Made by a program: the position numbers and the translations under genes
DNA from: JAFARZ01 sp035651595
GTDB taxonomy: Bacteria; Actinomycetota; Actinomycetes; Streptosporangiales; Streptosporangiaceae
DNA: 9,534 nt
Assembly: GCA_035651595.1 (NCBI GenBank)
Contig: DASRFJ010000302.1
Coordinates: forward strand, 1 to 9,534
Reading direction: 5' to 3'
Shown here: positions 6,340 through 9,534 of the stretch, in pieces
How the letters are laid out: every line of letters begins with the position of its first letter
Numbering within the stretch: the stretch's first letter is position 1
The notes under the pieces: model-generated
Seen by the model: the letters and a program-made list of their open reading frames with translations, nothing else
What the model was told of the DNA's origin: nothing
The model's database searches: none

Positions 6340-7143
6340 TCATGCGGCTTGTGCGGCCAAGTGGCGCAGGGCGCGGGCGCTCGGCGTGCCAGGATCGGCG
6401 GTCATGAACACGACCTGCTGGTCGTCGTCTGGGACCGTGAGGATGTCGCAGTTGATCCGGAGCGGTCCGAGTTCGGGGTGGGTCAGGGTCTTGGTCCGGT
6501 GGCCAGGCGCGCACACCGGGTTGGCGGCCCAGATCCGGCCGAACTCCGCGCTGCCTGCCCCGAGCTCGGCCAGCAGGCCGGCCAGGGCCGCGTCGCCGGG
6601 ATACCGGTCGGCCGCGGCGAGCAGCCGGGCCACCGCGATCCGGCCGAACTCCTCGTGGCCGCTGGTCAGCACCTGGTCCGGGAACAGGAAGCGACGGCGA
6701 GCCAGGTTCGGCTGGGCGCGGAGGTCGCCGAGCAGCGCTTCGGCGAGCGGGTTCCAGCCGATCACGTCGTAGCTGGCCGCGGTGACGATGACCGCTGTTC
6801 CCGGCACCCGGCGCAGCAAGCCCGCTACGTACGGGCGGACCTCCCGCGGCGGCCCGGCCGGCGGCACCGGCGCGACGCCGGCCAGCCGGAACAGGTGCGT
6901 CCGTTCGGCGGGCGCAAGGCGGAGCGCGCCCGCCAGGGACTGCAGGATCCGCGGTGACGGGCGTGGTCCCCGCGCCTGCTCCAGCCGGACGTAGTAATCG
7001 ACCGACATGCAGGCGAGGCCGGCGACTTCCTCGCGGCGCAACCCCGGGGTGCGGCGCCGGGGGCCCGCGGGCAGGCCGACGTCACCCGGCCGCACCCCCT
7101 CCCGCCGGTCACGCAGGAAGCGGGCCAGTTCGCCTCGCGCCAT
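6340..7143 (-). CDS. XRE-type transcriptional regulator with MmyB-like ligand domain
   Basis: A 267-residue DNA-binding regulator. The N-terminal part (about 5-75) is an XRE helix-turn-helix with RRTPGLRREEVAGLACMSVD followed by YYVRLEQARGPRPS, the classic actinobacterial form in which YY.RLEQ covers the recognition region. Residues 105-260 form the MmyB-like domain, with VIVTAASYDVIGWNPLAEAL, PELGPLRINCDIL and ADPGTPSARALRHL. This domain is related to PAS and probably binds a small hydrophobic ligand. The start is well supported by GGGAGG 5 bases upstream. In many actinomycetes such genes are divergent from an SDR or other oxidoreductase that they control, as here; autoregulation through the shared 73-bp region is likely. 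The ligand is unknown. Confidence 0.92.
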   Translation of the reverse strand: MARGELARFLRDRREGVRPGDVGLPAGPRRRTPGLRREEVAGLACMSVDYYVRLEQARGPRPSPRILQSLAGALRLAPAERTHLFRLAGVAPVPPAGPPREVRPYVAGLLRRVPGTAVIVTAASYDVIGWNPLAEALLGDLRAQPNLARRRFLFPDQVLTSGHEEFGRIAVARLLAAADRYPGDAALAGLLAELGAGSAEFGRIWAANPVCAPGHRTKTLTHPELGPLRINCDILTVPDDDQQVVFMTADPGTPSARALRHLAAQAA

Positions 7144-7148
7144 CCGGT

Positions 7149-7154
7149 CCTCCC
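7149..7154 (-). promoter_or_regulatory. Ribosome binding site of the XRE regulator
   Basis: GGGAGG on the minus strand ends 5 bases before the ATG at 7143, one of the two clearest Shine-Dalgarno sequences in the right half of the window. It fixes the regulator's start. Confidence 0.6.
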
Positions 7155-7160
7155 GGTTCC

Positions 7161-7216
7161 CAGCCTGGTACCGGCTGTCCCTGGATCAGCCGCCACGCCG
7201 GCGGCATCCTGGCGGC
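7161..7216. promoter_or_regulatory. Candidate operator region between regulator and SDR
   Basis: The 73-bp divergent region contains CAGCC-TGGTACC-GGCTG (7161-7177, 5-bp arms, with the palindrome GGTACC inside) and GCCGCC-ACGCC-GGCGGC (7189-7205, 6-bp arms). GGCGGCAT is also repeated directly at 7200-7207 and 7211-7218, the second copy running into the SDR start codon. One or both palindromes are plausible binding sites for the adjacent XRE protein. No clear -35/-10 pair could be placed. Confidence 0.35.
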
Positions 7217-7924
7217 ATGGACAAATCGATCGCATTGGTCACTGGCGCCAACAAAGGCATCGGCAAGGAAATTGCCTCGCAGCTGGCCGGCGCGGGCCTG
7301 ACCGTTTACGTCGGCTCCCGAGACGCGGCCCGCGGGCACGGCACCGTGCGGGAGATCGGCGGCGACGCGCGGCCGCTGGTCCTGGACGTGACCGACGCCG
7401 CGAGCATCGCCGACGCCGCGCGCCAGATCGGCGCGCTGGACATCCTGGTCAACAACGCCGGCATCTCCGGTCAGGACCGCACAGCGGACCAGGACGACCC
7501 GGACGCCTTCCGCCGCATCTATGACACGAATGTCTTCGGGGTCGTCGCGGTGACCAACGCCTTCCTGCCGGCGCTGCGCCGGTCCGCGCACCCCCGGATC
7601 GTGAACATCTCCAGCGGCACCGGCTCGCTGACCTGGGCTACCGGGCCGCAGTTCCCGCACCGGGGCAGCTACGCCGCCTACCGCTCATCCAAGACAGCGC
7701 TGAACGCGCTGACCGTGTGCTACGCCCACGCCCTGGCCGGCGACGGCATCAAGGTCAACGCGCTGGCACCCGGCCTGCGCCGGACCAGCCTCAACGCCAC
7801 CGCCGCCGCCAGCGGGGGCGACCCAGCCGAGGCAGCCGCGGGCGCGATCCGGCTCGCGCTAATACCCGATGACGGGCCTTCCGGCGGGTTCTTCTCCTGG
7901 GACGGAACCCCGGTCCCCTGGTAA
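7217..7924 (+). CDS. SDR-family NAD(P)-dependent oxidoreductase
   Basis: A classical short-chain dehydrogenase/reductase of 235 residues. Visible are the cofactor loop TGANKGIG (9-16), the acidic residues of LDVTD (56-60), NNAG (79-82), the catalytic Asn105 in YDTNVFG, Ser132/Ser133 in NISSGTGS, the active-site YRSSK (Tyr155, Lys159) and the following APG (184-186). SRD at 34-36, with Arg35 after the second strand, suggests NADPH rather than NADH. The C-terminus has GFFSWDGTPVPW, a pattern common in actinobacterial and plant carbonyl-reductase-like SDRs. The start is ATG 7217, where the Rossmann fold begins; there is no proper Shine-Dalgarno sequence and the leader is short, so the mRNA may be leaderless. 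It is divergent from the XRE-MmyB regulator, its probable controller. The substrate is unknown. Confidence 0.93.
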   Translation: MDKSIALVTGANKGIGKEIASQLAGAGLTVYVGSRDAARGHGTVREIGGDARPLVLDVTDAASIADAARQIGALDILVNNAGISGQDRTADQDDPDAFRRIYDTNVFGVVAVTNAFLPALRRSAHPRIVNISSGTGSLTWATGPQFPHRGSYAAYRSSKTALNALTVCYAHALAGDGIKVNALAPGLRRTSLNATAAASGGDPAEAAAGAIRLALIPDDGPSGGFFSWDGTPVPW

Positions 7925-7932
7925 GCAGGACG

Positions 7933-8268
7933 TTAGCCGCGAGAAGCCGCCTTGAACTTGACCACAAGCTCGGCCGGTATGCGACCGCGCTCTTTAACCT
8001 CGATGCCTTGCGACCTGGCCCATTCGCGAACCTCGGAGCTGTTGACGCCATTCGAACCCGACGGCCGGCGAGTACGGCTCGTGCGCCGCGAAGACGAGAT
8101 CTTCCGGGACGCCGCAACATACCGCGCGAGCGAGTTACGCAACGCCTCCGCGTGCTTGGTGTTGAGGTCGATCTCGTAGTTAGTGCCGTCAAGGCCGAAT
8201 TGAACCGTGCCTTCGGCTTGGCCGCCATCGATGTCGTCAATGAACAGCGTGTGCACCTTCTGCGCCAT
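7933..8268 (-). CDS. lsr2: Lsr2 nucleoid-associated protein (H-NS-like)
   Basis: A 111-residue Lsr2 protein, the actinobacterial counterpart of H-NS, which bridges DNA and silences AT-rich, often foreign, genes. The N-terminal oligomerisation domain runs from MAQKVHTLFIDDIDGG through TVQFGLDGTNYEIDL and NTKHAEALRNSLARYVAASR. A Ser/Arg-rich linker covers about 57-77. The C-terminal DNA-binding domain has EVREWARSQGIEVKERGRIP, with the AT-hook-like RGR at 94-96 that enters the minor groove. ATG 8268 is preceded by CGGAG at 8 bases; upstream in-frame codons to 8352 have no family match. Actinomycetes often carry several lsr2 paralogues, so this could be the housekeeping or an accessory copy. It converges with the SDR gene, 8 bases apart. 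Confidence 0.95.
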   Translation of the reverse strand: MAQKVHTLFIDDIDGGQAEGTVQFGLDGTNYEIDLNTKHAEALRNSLARYVAASRKISSSRRTSRTRRPSGSNGVNSSEVREWARSQGIEVKERGRIPAELVVKFKAASRG

Positions 8269-8303
8269 GTGATTACTCCGTTCTTCGATGTCTACCGCTA
8301 ATA

Positions 8304-8328
8304 GTACCCTTTCTGGCCGGTCGAATTC
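8304..8328 (-). promoter_or_regulatory. Sigma-B-like promoter candidate for lsr2
   Basis: On the minus strand, GAAT (8328-8325), a 15-base spacer and GGGTAC (8309-8304) agree with the actinobacterial stress sigma factor (SigB/SigF) pattern GNNT-N14-16-GGGTAC/T. The -10 lies 35 bases before the start codon at 8268, giving a short leader. An overlapping TACTAT could instead be a vegetative -10, but no matching -35 was found. Confidence 0.4.
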
Positions 8329-8780
8329 GGGCCGCCACGCCATATAAAGCAAGCTCGCGGCGACTGGTCACAGCAGCGCTGAGCGTGCGGCTTTACCAAG
8401 CGTTTCTATCTCCACCGGGCTCCAGGATTGTTGAATCAGCTCAAGGAATTTCTCGAGCAGGCCGGCTGCCGGACCCGAGCAGATCATGCACCTGCGCGCC
8501 CGGCTGCACCGCGCGCCGCTTAGGCCGGACCGCGGGTAGTCGCGGAAAGGATCCATTTGGGGTTATCCGTCTCTGGCTCGTCGGTCATCTGATTCGGCCG
8601 CTGCCCGCGTCGTGCCCCAGCAAACCCACCGGGCCGTAGCAGCGCTGGCCGTTCGGACATCCCGTTTTTATTTATGCCGAACGACAGGTGGTACACCGCC
8701 AGGGCACTGACAACGAGCCCGAGGTTAGAAACGACTCGCTGCGGGCAGTGGGTGGGGACGATCAAAGATCCCGTGTGAGA
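8329..8780. other. Intergenic region without a convincing gene
   Basis: About 450 bases with no convincing coding sequence. A minus-strand stretch ending at 8368 reads LLEKFLELIQQSWSPVEIET then LGKAARSALL, which looks helical, but its codon bias is weak, no start is well supported and I know no family for it; it may be a gene tail relic. A 7-bp inverted repeat, CGTTCGG (8650-8656) and CCGAACG (8677-8683), flanks an AT-rich centre with a run of T. GATC-AAA-GATC lies at 8760-8770. The promoter of the following csbD-like gene must be here, but I could not place it. Confidence 0.4.
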
Positions 8781-8791
8781 AGGGAGCTGCT

Positions 8792-8965
8792 GTGAGCGCT
8801 TCAGACAAGGCGAAGGGCAAGGCAGAGGCCGCCAAGGGTAAGGCGAAGAAGGCGACAGGCAAGGCCGCGGGTGACCCGGTGCTCGAAGGCAAGGGTAAGG
8901 CCAAGCAGGCGAAGGGGAACCTGAAGCAGGCTGGCGAGAAGGTCAAGGACGCCGCCAAGAAGTAG
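8792..8965 (+). CDS. CsbD-family general stress protein
   Basis: A 57-residue, very hydrophilic Lys/Ala/Gly-rich protein starting with GTG. It reads MSASDKAKGKAEAAKGKAKK then ATGKAAGDPVLEGKGKAKQA then KGNLKQAGEKVKDAAKK. The central G.P.LEG.GK..Q.KG..KQA pattern is the CsbD signature. CsbD proteins are small, probably disordered, and induced by general stress (SigB-dependent in Bacillus); their molecular action is unknown. AGGGAG at 8781-8786, 5 bases before the GTG, is a good ribosome binding site and supports this start. The two halves look like degenerate repeats of a K-G-K-A unit. A strong hairpin follows directly after the stop. Confidence 0.88.
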   Translation: MSASDKAKGKAEAAKGKAKKATGKAAGDPVLEGKGKAKQAKGNLKQAGEKVKDAAKK

Positions 8966-8984
8966 CGCACGGTACCGCGGACTC

Positions 8985-9041
8985 GGGGAGGCAGGTCACA
9001 CCAATCGTGCCGAACGTACGGTGTGACCGACCGGCCTCCCC
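8985..9041. terminator. Large hairpin, likely bidirectional terminator
   Basis: GGGGAGGC (8985-8992) + A + GGTCACACC (8994-9002) pairs with GGTGTGACC (9020-9028) + 5 unpaired bases + GCCTCCCC (9034-9041): 17 base pairs in two blocks around a 17-base loop. It begins 19 bases after the csbD-like stop, and its inner stem overlaps the stop codon and last codons of the convergent nitroreductase gene. No U-tract follows, as is usual for actinobacterial terminators. Confidence 0.65.
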
Positions 9042-9534
9042 GCCCGGTACACGCTGATCAGCCTGGCCGGATCCGTTATGCCGAGGCGGCCAGCGAGCGT
9101 GTCCCTCGTCCGCGGGCAGTCGATGAGCTGGCTCAGCGGATGTGTGGCGTAGCCGGCCTGGGACAACGCGAGCCACTGCCGCATCAGCACCCGGCCCATC
9201 GCGACCTGACTGGCCGGCCCGTGGGCCGGCGCCGCGGCCAGCACCACCACCTGGCCCTCGTAGTCGAGCAACCCGCGCGAAGCCGCCGCCAGCGCTCGCG
9301 GCAGTCCCAGCCTGCGCAGCGACGGGTACCAGGCAAGTGCCGCCCGCAGGCCGGTGGCCTGCCGGCGGCTGAGCGCGAGCGCCTTGTCCGTCAGCCCGTC
9401 CTTGCGATACGACGGGTGCCTCGGCGTCAGCCGCAGCCACGAGCGTAGCTCGGCCATGACGGCCGGGCTGCCGAACTGATGGCGGTCGGCGAGCTCCAGC
9501 AGCCCGGCCAGCTCGCGGCAGGAAAGCAGCCGCA
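8996..9534 (-). CDS. Nitroreductase-family protein, C-terminal part (5' end beyond the window)
   Basis: The last 178 residues of a flavin-dependent nitroreductase-like protein, open to the window edge; the first complete codon is at 9532-9530. It reads LLSCRELAGLLELADRHQFG, then the SWLRLTPRHPSYRKDGLTDK block typical of actinobacterial Acg-like nitroreductases. A central ALAAASRGLLDYEGQVVVLA segment and the C-terminal FMN/dimer region follow, with MGRVLMRQWLALSQAGYATH, PLSQLID and ISVYRAGRP. An internal ATG at 9457 could be mistaken for the start, but the conserved sequence continues upstream of it. The full family length is about 300 residues or more, so over 100 are missing. The substrate is unknown. 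It converges with the csbD-like gene; in mycobacteria both stress proteins and Acg-type nitroreductases are often hypoxia- or stress-induced. Confidence 0.78.
   Translation of the reverse strand, partial: RLLSCRELAGLLELADRHQFGSPAVMAELRSWLRLTPRHPSYRKDGLTDKALALSRRQATGLRAALAWYPSLRRLGLPRALAAASRGLLDYEGQVVVLAAAPAHGPASQVAMGRVLMRQWLALSQAGYATHPLSQLIDCPRTRDTLAGRLGITDPARLISVYRAGRPVGHTVRSARLV

Noticed and set aside
7007..7216. 70-residue N-terminal extension of the SDR
   Set aside because: It overlaps the regulator gene and its ribosome binding site, is Arg-rich and lies before the Rossmann fold start; ATG 7217 is the sensible start.
8723..8755. Sigma-B promoter for the csbD-like gene (GGTT ... GGGTGG)
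   Set aside because: The spacer is about 23 bases and the -10 lacks the TAC/TAT end, so it does not fit the consensus.
1..9534. tRNA, rRNA, CRISPR array, complete insertion sequence
   Set aside because: No cloverleaf, no regularly spaced repeats and no intact transposase were seen on either strand.

Overview
The window is high-GC DNA with strong G/C preference at third codon positions, GTG as well as ATG starts, and genes that are characteristic of Actinobacteria: an Lsr2 nucleoid protein, an actinobacterial-type CsbD protein, an MmyB-type XRE regulator next to an SDR, and a DUF4157 protein of the contractile-injection-system cargo type. A soil or plant-associated filamentous actinomycete is the best guess; I cannot name the genus from sequence alone.

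Layout. Positions 75-1531 hold three housekeeping or accessory genes: a DUF1905 protein (+), a TrmH/SpoU RNA 2'-O-ribose methyltransferase (+) and a START-like SRPBCC protein (-). Positions 1546-1851 hold coding-like DNA interrupted by a TAG, probably a decayed gene. From 1944 to 3873 lies the centrepiece: a promoter-like element, then a 599-residue protein (+). It has an N-terminal DUF4157 domain with an HELTH zinc motif, a small unidentified module, a Pro/Thr-rich repetitive linker and a His/Asn-rich C-terminal domain. This is the architecture of effectors loaded into extracellular contractile injection systems (eCIS), but no eCIS structural gene is visible here. Next come a GNAT acetyltransferase (-), a frameshifted IS110-type transposase relic (-), a VOC/PhnB-like protein (-) and a siderophore-interacting flavin reductase (+).

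The right part holds a divergent XRE-MmyB regulator (-) and SDR oxidoreductase (+), which share a 73-bp region with palindromes. Lsr2 (-) follows with a sigma-B-like promoter, then about 0.5 kb without a convincing gene. After that come a 57-residue CsbD-like stress protein with a GTG start (+), a large hairpin that can serve as a bidirectional terminator, and the 3' part of a nitroreductase-family gene (-) that runs off the window.

The genes do not form one pathway. Most are single-gene units in convergent or divergent pairs, with relics between them, which fits an accessory chromosomal region. The effector gene stands alone, with gene remnants near it on both sides, and is the best candidate for something not yet described.
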